64,000 nucleotides of DNA, from contig NZ_QVQH01000011.1 of the NCBI RefSeq assembly GCF_003428645.1, positions 62,001-126,000 on the forward strand, read 5' to 3'. This document shows, piece after piece, positions 11,541 to 18,533 of this stretch (position 1 is its first letter; each line of letters opens with the position of its first letter). The stretch is from Geodermatophilus marinus (lineage in GTDB: Bacteria; Actinomycetota; Actinomycetes; Mycobacteriales; Geodermatophilaceae). Made by a program: the position numbers and the translations under genes. Below the pieces are notes generated by a model that worked only from the letters and a program-made list of their open reading frames with translations, was not told the origin of the DNA and made no database searches.

Positions 11541-11609
11541 CCGGGGCCGGCCTTGCGCCGTCGGCGAACCGGCTGGACGGCGGGGCGGGTGCTCGGCTGG
11601 GGTGCTCCC

Positions 11610-12590
11610 ATGCGACTGCTCGTCCTCGGCGGCACCCACTTCCTCGGCCGGCACGTCGTCGCGGCGGCGCTGGACCGCGGGCACGAGGTGGCGACCTTCA
11701 CGCGGGGCGTCTCGGGCGCCCCGCCCGCCGGTGCCCGCGCGCTGCACGGCGACCGCGACGACCCGGCGGCGCTGCCGGCGGCGCTCGGGGGCTGGGCGCC
11801 CGAGGCCGTCGTCGACACCTCCTGCCAGTCGCGGGCGGCCGCCCGCAACGCCGCCGCGGCGCTGGGCGACGTCCGCGGCTACGCGTTCGTCAGCAGCCTG
11901 AACGCCTACGCCGGCTGGCCGCCCGGGCCGATCGGCCCCGAGGACGGCGAGCCGACCTGGGAGAGCGACGCCGAGGAGTACGGCCCGGTCAAGGCCGAGG
12001 CGGAACGGGTGCTCGCCGCGGCGCACCCCGGGCGCTTCCTCACCGCCCGCGCCGGGCTGATCGCGGGCCCCTTCGACGACGTGGACCGGCTGGGCTGGTG
12101 GCTGCGCCGGATCGCGGCCGGTGGGCCGGTCGTCGTCCCGGACGCGCTGGACCAGCCGATCGCCGCCGTCGACGCGCGCGACCTGGCCGGCTGGCTGGTC
12201 GACGCGGCCGCCGCCGGGCGGGCCGGGGCGGTCAACGCGACCGGCCCGGCCGGGATGACCACGCTCGGCGGGCTGCTGGAGCTGTGCCGCGAGGTCACCG
12301 GCGGGGACGCCCGGTGGGTGCCGGTGCCCGAGGAGGAGCTGCTCGCCGCCGGGGTCGAGCCGTGGGTGCACCTGCCGCTGTGGCTGCCGCGGGAGACGGC
12401 GCGGACGGCGTGGGACGTCGACACCACCCGCGCCCGCGAGCTCGGCCTGCCCAGCCGCCCGCTGCGGGAGACGGTGGCCGACACCTGGGCGTGGCTGCAG
12501 ACGGTCGACGCCCTGCCCGAGCCGCCGCACGGGCTGCCCCGCCCGGGCCTGCCGCGGGAGCTGGAGGCGGTCCTGCTCGCGGTCCGCTGA
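11610..12590 (+). CDS. NAD-dependent epimerase/dehydratase (extended SDR)
   Basis: 326 residues with an N-terminal Rossmann nucleotide-binding motif LVLGGTHFLGRHV, a variant of TGxxGxxG seen in the isoflavone-reductase-like and RNA-binding-associated epimerases. Downstream it has FVSSLNAYAGW, then ARAGLIAGPFDDVDRLGWWL and the C-terminal LCREVTGGDARWVPVP. A canonical YxxxK is not obvious: EYGPVKAEAER supplies Y-x3-K, with serines in VSSLNAY. The ATG at 11610 is the first start compatible with the Rossmann strand. The substrate is unknown. Flanked on both sides by copies of the dispersed repeat. Confidence 0.88.
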   Translation: MRLLVLGGTHFLGRHVVAAALDRGHEVATFTRGVSGAPPAGARALHGDRDDPAALPAALGGWAPEAVVDTSCQSRAAARNAAAALGDVRGYAFVSSLNAYAGWPPGPIGPEDGEPTWESDAEEYGPVKAEAERVLAAAHPGRFLTARAGLIAGPFDDVDRLGWWLRRIAAGGPVVVPDALDQPIAAVDARDLAGWLVDAAAAGRAGAVNATGPAGMTTLGGLLELCREVTGGDARWVPVPEEELLAAGVEPWVHLPLWLPRETARTAWDVDTTRARELGLPSRPLRETVADTWAWLQTVDALPEPPHGLPRPGLPRELEAVLLAVR

Positions 12591-12605
12591 CGGGGCGCTG
12601 CCCTC

Positions 12606-12630
12606 CGATGATCAGCTGAGCTGGTCATCG
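12606..12630. terminator. Hairpin between epimerase and TauE genes
   Basis: Twelve-nt arms CGATGATCAGCT / AGCTGGTCATCG pair with one G-T wobble around a single central base (so a few central pairs would open). It follows the epimerase stop by 15 nt, in a convergent gap, and precedes the larger palindromic repeat. Confidence 0.4.
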
Positions 12631-12631
12631 C

Positions 12632-12729
12632 CGGTCCTGGCTCACCACGGCCCCGTCCAGGGCACCGCCCCGAGCGGAGCGAGGGGTGGGGAGGACGGGG
12701 TCCTTCTACGGCGACCGTGAGCCAGGACG
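12632..12729. repeat. Dispersed palindromic repeat, copy 2, with 12-bp terminal inverted repeats
   Basis: Bounded by GTCCTGGCTCAC (12632-12643) and its exact complement GTGAGCCAGGAC (12718-12729). Inside lies the reverse complement of the copy-1 core (CCGAGCGGAGCGAGGGGTGG), also flanked by GGCCCCGTCC and GGACGGGGTCC. The whole 98-bp unit can therefore fold as one nested hairpin. It sits in the gap between the convergent epimerase and TauE genes and may terminate both. Confidence 0.65.
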
Positions 12730-12742
12730 CGGTCGAGGCCCG

Positions 12743-13759
12743 TTAGTCGCGGGGGGCGCTGGGCCGGCCGGAGGACACCCGGCCGAGGTCGGCGGCGTCG
12801 GCGGCGTCGGCCGGCAGCTCGATCTCGTCGCGCACCCGGGCCCCGTCGTGCACCCGGGCGGCGTCGGCGGCCAGCGCGTCGGCCGACTCCAGCGCACGGT
12901 CCTTGCGGTACTCGCGGAAGGAGTGCACCACCGCGGCGACCCAGACCAGCACGAGCAGCGCGTAGACCGGGTAGCGCACCGCGTCCCCGGCGTCCACCCA
13001 CTCGCTGCGCAGCAGGGTGCGGGTGTTGGTCAGCACGATGACACCGCCGACCAGCGAGCCCAGCATCCGCGGCGGCACGTGCCGCACCAGCCACGCGGCG
13101 ATCGGCGCGGCGACCAGCCCGCCGGCCAGCAGGCCGAGCACCCACAGGACGTCGATCCCCTGCGAGCCGAGCGCGACCAGGAAGCCCAGGCTGGCCGCGA
13201 GGGCCACCAGGAACTCCGAGGTGTCGATCGAGCCGATGACCTTGCGCGGCTCCATCCGGCCGCTGGCCAGCAGGGCCGGGGTGCCGACGGGCCCCCAGCC
13301 ACCCCCGCCGGTCGCGTCGACGAACCCGGCGACCAGCCCCAGCGGGCCCAGGAAGCGCTTGCGGACCGGCTTGCCGAGGTGCCGGCGGTCCACCCCGCGC
13401 AGGGTGAAGCGGACCAGCAGGTAGACCCCGAGGGAGAGCAGGATCAGCGACATGACCGGGGCGGCGACCGCGGTGGACAGGTTCGAGAGCACCGTTGCGC
13501 CGAGGAACGCACCGGCCGCGCCGGGGACGCCGACCTTGGCGACCACCCGCCAGTCGACGTTGCCGAACTTCCAGTGCGACAGCCCCGAGGCGAGGGTCGT
13601 GCCGATCTCGGCGAGGTGGATGGTGGCCGACGCCGCGGCCGGGTTGGTGCCGAGGGCCAGGAGCAGCGTGGTCGACGTGACGCCGTAGGCCATGCCCAGG
13701 CTGCCGTCCACGAGCTGCGCGCCCAGGCCCACGAGGGCGAGCAGGACGAGGGTCTTCAC
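12743..13759 (-). CDS. TauE/SafE-family sulfite or sulfur-compound exporter
   Basis: 338 residues, integral membrane protein with about eight helices in two repeats. The first helix VGLGAQLVDGSLGMAYGV and the second-half GLVAGFVDATGGGGWGPVGTP are the duplicated TauE/SafE signatures. The last 60 residues are a charged, alanine-rich cytoplasmic tail. The family moves organic or inorganic sulfur anions out of (or into) the cell. A 27-residue leader peptide rich in cysteine lies 92 bp upstream on the same strand, which strongly suggests control by cysteine supply. GTG start; the hydrophobic helix begins immediately after. Confidence 0.92.
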   Translation of the reverse strand: MKTLVLLALVGLGAQLVDGSLGMAYGVTSTTLLLALGTNPAAASATIHLAEIGTTLASGLSHWKFGNVDWRVVAKVGVPGAAGAFLGATVLSNLSTAVAAPVMSLILLSLGVYLLVRFTLRGVDRRHLGKPVRKRFLGPLGLVAGFVDATGGGGWGPVGTPALLASGRMEPRKVIGSIDTSEFLVALAASLGFLVALGSQGIDVLWVLGLLAGGLVAAPIAAWLVRHVPPRMLGSLVGGVIVLTNTRTLLRSEWVDAGDAVRYPVYALLVLVWVAAVVHSFREYRKDRALESADALAADAARVHDGARVRDEIELPADAADAADLGRVSSGRPSAPRD

Positions 13760-13851
13760 GGTGCGTCTCCGGATCCGGGGAGGGCCGCGGGCGCGCGGCA
13801 GGGCGCAGCACGGCGAGGGGTCTGACGGGGGCGCGCGGCGCGCGCGGGAGG

Positions 13852-13935
13852 TCAGCGGCCCGGACAGCAGGCGGTGCAGACGCGCAGCAGGTCGACGTGG
13901 ATCCGCCCCACCAGGAGCACCGTCGTCGCCGCCAC
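13852..13935 (-). CDS. Polycysteine leader peptide (27 aa) upstream of the sulfite exporter
   Basis: Short ORF starting at GTG 13935 and ending in VCTACCPGR: three cysteines within five residues just before the stop. The core GRIHVDLLRV matches the R-x-HVDL-R pattern of actinobacterial putative leader peptides that precede sulfur-assimilation genes. In mycobacteria such polycysteine uORFs are leaderless and attenuate the operon in response to cysteine (known). A TAGACA hexamer (complement at 13943-13948) sits 7 nt before the GTG, as expected for a leaderless transcript. The next gene on the strand is the TauE/SafE exporter. Cysteine-responsive attenuation is therefore inferred here. Confidence 0.75.
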   Translation of the reverse strand: MAATTVLLVGRIHVDLLRVCTACCPGR

Positions 13936-14032
13936 GGCGGAATGTCTACCAGATCGATCGGGATATGCGCCTCGGGGATCCCGCACAGCGGGACGCCCTC
14001 CGGGCGGGGTGGCCGACATCAGGGTGGCCGGT

Positions 14033-14581
14033 TCACGCCCTCGCCGACCCGGCCTCCTCCTCGCCGAGGGCCGCGACCAGGTCGGCGCGGGCGCGCGCCA
14101 CCCGGGAGCGGATCGTGCCGACCGGGCACCCGGCCACCTCGGCGGCCTCGGCATAGGGCAGGCCCAGCAGCTGGGTGAGGACGAAGGCCTCCCGGCGGTC
14201 GGGGGCGAGCCGGGCGAGCAGGTCGCCGACCGCCGCGCCCTCGGCCACCCCGTCGCCGGCGCCGGCCGGGCCGAGGGCCTCGAGGTCGGCGTCGTCGCGG
14301 ACCAGGGTCAGCCGCCGCCGGCGGCGCGCGCGGATCGCGTCGGCGCACACCCGACGGGCGATGGCGAGCAGCCAGGTGCGCAGCGAGGACCGCCCCTCGA
14401 ACCGGTGCAGCGCGGCGAAGGCCCGGGCGTAGGTCTCCTGGGTGAGGTCGTCGGCCGACTGGCGGTCCCCCAGCGCCGCGCACAGCCGCCACACGTCGGA
14501 CTGGGTGGCGCGCACCAGCGCCGCCGCCGCGAGCGGGTCCCCGCCGGCGGCGTCGGCGGCCAGCCGCTCCAGCTCGTCCAT
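14033..14581 (-). CDS. ECF-type RNA polymerase sigma factor
   Basis: About 182 residues with sigma region 2 (WRLCAALGDRQSADDLTQE, then FAALHRFEGRSSLRTWLLAI) and region 4 (LLARLAPDRREAFVLTQLLG, PYAEAAEVAGCPVGTIRSRV). The ATG at 14581 is preceded by GGGGAGG at 9 nt spacing; an ATG at 14590 directly abuts that sequence and is less likely. It is divergent from a zinc-finger anti-sigma-like gene heading a copper-handling operon. An ECF-type GGAACC/CGAC promoter faces that operon, so the sigma factor probably drives it and is held by the neighbouring membrane anti-sigma protein (inference). Confidence 0.93.
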   Translation of the reverse strand: MDELERLAADAAGGDPLAAAALVRATQSDVWRLCAALGDRQSADDLTQETYARAFAALHRFEGRSSLRTWLLAIARRVCADAIRARRRRRLTLVRDDADLEALGPAGAGDGVAEGAAVGDLLARLAPDRREAFVLTQLLGLPYAEAAEVAGCPVGTIRSRVARARADLVAALGEEEAGSARA

Positions 14582-14631
14582 GTTCCGCATCCTCCCCGGG
14601 CGGGGGGCGCGCGGACATCCCTGAGAAGGGG

Positions 14632-14657
14632 GGAACCAGCCGGGCGCCCCCGACGAC
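14632..14657 (+). promoter_or_regulatory. Candidate ECF sigma promoter for the copper operon
   Basis: GGAACC at 14632-14637 and CGAC at 14654-14657 are separated by 16 nt, the canonical ECF -35/-10 layout. The predicted transcription start falls within about 3 nt of the ATG at 14667, so the anti-sigma mRNA would be leaderless. Direct control by the divergent sigma factor is inferred. Confidence 0.6.
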
Positions 14658-14666
14658 TACTGCGGT

Positions 14667-15314
14667 ATGCAGTGTCCCGCATGCCGCGAGGCTTTCTCCG
14701 CACGGCTCGACGGCGAGCCGCCCGGGGTCGACCCCGCCGAGCTCGACCGCCACCTGGCCGGGTGCGCCGCGTGCGCAGGGTGGGCCGAGCGGACGGAGCT
14801 GGTCACCCGGCGGGCGCGGCTGGCCCCGGCGCCACCGGTGCCCGACCTCACCCGGGAGGTGCTCGCCGCGCTGCCGCGGACGCTGCCCGGTGCCCGGGTG
14901 GCCGCCCGGTCCCGGCTGGTCACCTCGGCGCTCCGCCTGGCGCTGCTGGCGGTGGGGGTCGCGCAGGCGGCCTGGGCGTGGCCGGCGCTGACCAGCGGGG
15001 CAGGTGCCATGAGCGCCCCGGTGCACCTGGCCCACGAGACCGGGGCCTGGAACCTCGGCGTGGCCGCCGCCCTGCTCGCCGTCGCGGCCGCCCCCCGCCT
15101 GGCGCCGGGCACCCTGCCCTTCCTCGGCACCTTCACCGCCCTCCTCGCCACGCTGACGGTCGCGGACCTGCGGGCCGGCCACGTGCACGCCGACCGCGCC
15201 GTCGCCCACCTGCTGCTGCTGGCCGGGCTCTCCCTGGTGGCGACCATCGCCTGGCGCCGGCGCCGCCGGTCGCGCGCCCTCCCGGCGCTGGCCCGGGACC
15301 GGGTGGCCGCATGA
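14667..15314 (+). CDS. Zinc-finger (zf-HC2) anti-sigma-like membrane protein
   Basis: 215 residues. The N-terminal domain begins MQCPACREAFSARLDGE and contains H-x3-C-x2-C in RHLAGCAAC, the zinc-binding anti-sigma (ZAS) motif; an additional CPAC lies at the very start. Four hydrophobic segments follow (about residues 92-112, 126-146, 149-167 and 174-192), so the rest is membrane-embedded, unlike the single helix of most anti-sigma factors. It is divergent from the ECF sigma gene, its likely partner. The ATGA overlap with the CopC-CopD gene couples it to copper functions, suggesting that the membrane part senses a copper or redox state (inference). Confidence 0.85.
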   Translation: MQCPACREAFSARLDGEPPGVDPAELDRHLAGCAACAGWAERTELVTRRARLAPAPPVPDLTREVLAALPRTLPGARVAARSRLVTSALRLALLAVGVAQAAWAWPALTSGAGAMSAPVHLAHETGAWNLGVAAALLAVAAAPRLAPGTLPFLGTFTALLATLTVADLRAGHVHADRAVAHLLLLAGLSLVATIAWRRRRRSRALPALARDRVAA

Positions 15315-17104
15315 CACCCCGCACCGCCCCCGCCCGGCCCCGGCCCGCGCTGCTGCTGCTCTTCCTCGCGGGCTGGCTGCTCGCCGGCGTCGCCACCGCC
15401 GGGCCGGCCGCGGCGCACGCCGAGCTGGTCGCCACCGACCCGGGGGAGGGGGCCCGCCTGGAGGCCGCCCCCGAGCGCGTCACGCTCACGTTCACCGAGG
15501 GCGTGGGGCTCGGTGCCGGCTACGCGCGGGTGCTCGACTCCGCCGGCGACCGGGTGGACACCGGCACCGCCACCGTCGAGGGCGGCACGGTCGTCATCCC
15601 CCTGCGCGGCGACCTGGAGGACGACGGCTACCTGGTCACCTACCGGGTGGTGTCGGCCGACTCGCACCCGGTGTCCGGGGCGTGGTCGTTCGCGGTGGGG
15701 GACGGCGAGCTCGTCCCGGCCGGCGCCGCCGCGGCCGGCGGGGACACCGACCCCGTCGTGGCGGCGGCCCTGCCCCTGACCCGCTGGCTCGGCTTCGCCG
15801 GGCTGGCCCTCGGCCTCGGGATCCCCGTGCTGCTGCTCGCGGGGTGGCCGGCCGGCTGGGCGTCGCCGCGGCTGCGGGCCCTGGCCACCGCCGGGCTGGC
15901 GGTCACCGCGGGCTCGGCGCTGCTCGCCCTCCTGCTGCAGGGGCCCTACGCGGCCGGCAGCGGTCCGGGCTCCGTTCTCGACCCCGCGCTGCTGCGGGCC
16001 ACGCTCGCTTCGCAGACCGGGAGCGCCCTGCTGGTCCGAGCGGTGCTGGCCGCCGCGGTGCTCGTCGTGCTGCGACCGGCCTGGCAGGCCGGCCGTTCGC
16101 CGGAACGGCCGCAGGTGGTCGTCGCCGGCGTGCTCGCCGGCGCGCTGGTCCTGGCCACCGCCGCCGTCGGGCACCCGGTCGCCGGGCCCTGGCCCGTGCT
16201 CGCGGTCGCCGCCGCGGCCGTGCACGTCGCGGCCATGGCGGTGTGGCTGGGCGGCCTGGCCGCGCTGGTGGCCGGCGTCCTGCGCGCCGGTGCGCCGGCC
16301 GCCGACCTCGCCGCCGCGCTGCCCCCGTTCTCCCGGCTGGCATCGGCCTCGGTGACGGCGCTGGTGGTGACCGGCGTGGTCCAGGCGGTCCGCGAGGTCG
16401 GCTCCCCGGCGGCGCTGGTGTCGACCACCTACGGCTGGCTGCTGCTGGCCAAGGTGGCGCTGGTCCTGCTCCTGCTGGCCGCCGCGGGGGTGTCCCGGGT
16501 GTGGGTCCAGCAGCACCTGGGCGTCGCCCGGCCCCGCCCCGCCGGCCGCCGCCGGGTCCCCGCGCAGGCCGTCGCCGCCACCGCGGGCGCCGACCCGGCG
16601 GTGACCTCCGCCGCGGAGGCCCGCGCCGGGCAGCTGGCCGAGGCCGCCGTCGCCGAGCGCCCGGCGCTGCGCCGCTCGGTGCTGGTGGAGCTCGGCGTCG
16701 CGGTCGTCGTGCTCGCCGTCACCTCAGTGCTGGTCGGCACACCGCCGGCCCGGTCCGCGGTGGCGCAGCCGGTCGACGTCACCCTGCCCGTGAAGACCTC
16801 CGCCGGCGCCGCCGGCAGCCTGCAGGTCTCGGTGGACCCCGCCGCGGTGGGCCCCAACACGCTGCACCTCTACCTCTTCGACGAGGCCGGCCGGCTGACC
16901 CAGCCGGCCGGCATCCGGGTCACCCTCGCCGAGCCCGCCCAGGAGATCGGCCCGCTGGAGGTCGACCTCGCCCCGGCCGGGCCCGGCCACTACGTCGGCG
17001 ACGGGATGACCGTCCCGGGCGCCGGCACCTGGACCCTCGCGGTCACCGTGCGGTTCGACGAGTTCACCGCCGGCACCGCGACCACCACGCTCCCGGTCCG
17101 CTGA
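15311..17104 (+). CDS. CopC-CopD fusion protein with C-terminal beta domain
   Basis: 597 residues. A signal peptide ends at AAA-HAEL, leaving His36 as the mature N-terminus, the copper(II) ligand of CopC proteins; the second ligand set lies in SADSHPVSGAWSF near residue 118. After the CopC domain come about eight membrane helices of CopD (from around residue 155 to 405), with HPVAGPW and AVHVAAMAVWLGGLAAL typical of CopD. A charged linker and one more helix lead to an exported C-terminal domain (about 495-597) resembling YtkA/FixH. The protein likely binds copper outside and passes it through the membrane. Start fixed by ATGA overlap with the anti-sigma gene. Confidence 0.92.
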   Translation: MTPRTAPARPRPALLLLFLAGWLLAGVATAGPAAAHAELVATDPGEGARLEAAPERVTLTFTEGVGLGAGYARVLDSAGDRVDTGTATVEGGTVVIPLRGDLEDDGYLVTYRVVSADSHPVSGAWSFAVGDGELVPAGAAAAGGDTDPVVAAALPLTRWLGFAGLALGLGIPVLLLAGWPAGWASPRLRALATAGLAVTAGSALLALLLQGPYAAGSGPGSVLDPALLRATLASQTGSALLVRAVLAAAVLVVLRPAWQAGRSPERPQVVVAGVLAGALVLATAAVGHPVAGPWPVLAVAAAAVHVAAMAVWLGGLAALVAGVLRAGAPAADLAAALPPFSRLASASVTALVVTGVVQAVREVGSPAALVSTTYGWLLLAKVALVLLLLAAAGVSRVWVQQHLGVARPRPAGRRRVPAQAVAATAGADPAVTSAAEARAGQLAEAAVAERPALRRSVLVELGVAVVVLAVTSVLVGTPPARSAVAQPVDVTLPVKTSAGAAGSLQVSVDPAAVGPNTLHLYLFDEAGRLTQPAGIRVTLAEPAQEIGPLEVDLAPAGPGHYVGDGMTVPGAGTWTLAVTVRFDEFTAGTATTTLPVR

Positions 17105-17133
17105 CCGGGCCCCGCACGACGAACAGGAGAACC

Positions 17134-17877
17134 GTGTCCTCGTCCCGAACCCGACCGCTCGCCCGGCTGGGCGTCGTCCTGCTCGCGGTGCTCACCGCGC
17201 TGCTGGCCGGCGCCGGCGCCGCCGCCGCGCACGTCACCGTGTCCTCGGCCGACGCCGCCCCGGGCGGGTACGGGAAGCTGACCTTCCGGGTGCCCAACGA
17301 GAGCGACACCGCCGGCACCGTGGCGCTGCGCATCTCGATCCCCGAGGAGTCGGCCATGGCCTCGCTGCGGGTGCAGCCGGTGCCCGGCTGGACCGCCACG
17401 CTCACCACCTCCGAGCCGGCCGAGCCGCTGGAGAGCCACGGCCGGGAGATCACCTCCTACGTGTCCGTGGTCGAGTTCCGCGCCGAGGACGGCGCCGGCA
17501 TCCAGCCCGGCCAGTTCCAGGAGTTCGCCCTCTCCGGCGGCCCGCTGCCCGATGCGACCTCGCTCACCTTCCCGGCCGTGCAGGTCTACAGCGACGGCAC
17601 CGAGGCGGCCTGGATCGAGCCCACCGTCGACGGGCAGGCCGAGCCGGACCGGCCGGCGCCCGTGCTGGCCCTGACCGGGGGCACCGGCGGGCACGGGGGG
17701 GACGCCGCCGCGGCCGGCGACGGTGCCGCCGAGCCGGCCGTGCAGGAGGCCGCGTCGGCGTCCGACGACGGCGGCACCGGGACCGTGGCCCTAGTGCTCG
17801 CCGTCGTCGCGCTGCTGCTCGGCGCCGCCGGTGCGTTCCTGGGCTGGCGCGCCGGGCGTCGTACCGTGTCCTCGTGA
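17134..17877 (+). CDS. YcnI-family (DUF1775) copper-associated membrane-anchored protein
   Basis: 247 residues. The signal peptide ends at AAAA-HVTVSS, giving an N-terminal histidine (His33) that is a copper ligand in characterised YcnI proteins. The central beta domain contains TFRVPNESDTAGTVALRI and VSVVEFRAEDG. A long Ala/Gly-rich linker precedes one C-terminal helix and the basic tail GWRAGRRTVSS, so it is anchored outside the membrane. The GTG start has AGGAGA 3 nt upstream (close spacing). It follows the CopC-CopD gene by 29 bp and overlaps sco by GTGA. Confidence 0.92.
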   Translation: MSSSRTRPLARLGVVLLAVLTALLAGAGAAAAHVTVSSADAAPGGYGKLTFRVPNESDTAGTVALRISIPEESAMASLRVQPVPGWTATLTTSEPAEPLESHGREITSYVSVVEFRAEDGAGIQPGQFQEFALSGGPLPDATSLTFPAVQVYSDGTEAAWIEPTVDGQAEPDRPAPVLALTGGTGGHGGDAAAAGDGAAEPAVQEAASASDDGGTGTVALVLAVVALLLGAAGAFLGWRAGRRTVSS

Positions 17878-18533
17878 GCTCGCACCGCCGCAGCCGGACC
17901 GCCGCCCTGGCCCTCGCGGCCGGCCTCGCCGTGGCCGGCTGCGGCGGTGCCGCCGCCGACGAGGGGACCGCCGCCGGCCACGACCACTCGGGTGGTGCCG
18001 CGGTCGTCGAGGGCCCCGAGGACCGCTTCGCCGGCATCGACCTGCCCGACCCCTACCAGCGGCCCTCCTTCACGCTGACCGACGGCGCGGGGCAGCCCTA
18101 CGACTTCCGGGCCGCCACCGCCGGCCGGCCGACGCTGCTGTTCTTCGGCTACACGAACTGCCCCGACATCTGCCCCACGACGATGGCCGACGTCGCGGTC
18201 GCGCTGCGCGGCGTGGACCCCGCGCTGGCCGAGCAGGTGCAGGTGGTGTTCGTCACCACCGACCCGGCCACCGACACCCCCGAGGTGCTCGGCGGGTACC
18301 TGGACCGCTTCGACGCCGACCTGCCGGTGCCCTTCACCGGCCTCACCGGCGACCAGCGGGCGATCGACCAGGCCCAGCTGGCCGCGGGCGTGCCGCTGGC
18401 CGAGGACCAGGGCCGGCTGCACTCCTCGCTGCTGCTGCTGTACGGCGCCGACGACCAGGCGCACGTGGCCTTCGACGCCGGCAACACCAGCCGCGACATC
18501 GCCGCCGACCTGACCCAGGTGGCGGGCGGGTGA
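17874..18533 (+). CDS. SCO1/SenC-family copper chaperone lipoprotein
   Basis: 219 residues. The lipobox LAVAGC puts the lipid-modified cysteine at residue 23. The thioredoxin-fold domain carries the copper-binding CPDIC (Cys96, Cys100) in FFGYTNCPDICPTTM and the third ligand candidate in LHSSLLLLYG near residue 180. SCO proteins deliver copper to the CuA site of cytochrome c oxidase or act as thiol reductases. A His-rich AGHDHSGG segment follows the lipobox. The GTGA overlaps on both sides show it is part of the copper operon, and it could feed the oxidase whose subunit I gene lies at the right end of the window. Confidence 0.94.
   Translation: MSSHRRSRTAALALAAGLAVAGCGGAAADEGTAAGHDHSGGAAVVEGPEDRFAGIDLPDPYQRPSFTLTDGAGQPYDFRAATAGRPTLLFFGYTNCPDICPTTMADVAVALRGVDPALAEQVQVVFVTTDPATDTPEVLGGYLDRFDADLPVPFTGLTGDQRAIDQAQLAAGVPLAEDQGRLHSSLLLLYGADDQAHVAFDAGNTSRDIAADLTQVAGG

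Noticed and set aside
12743-13759. Assigning the TauE/SafE protein specifically as a taurine or sulfite transporter
   Set aside because: Family members move several sulfur anions and the substrate cannot be read from sequence; only the cysteine-linked context is used.
13874-15310. Upstream extension of the CopC-CopD frame to 13874
   Set aside because: It would overlap the sigma factor and anti-sigma genes; the signal peptide and ATGA overlap set the start at 15311.
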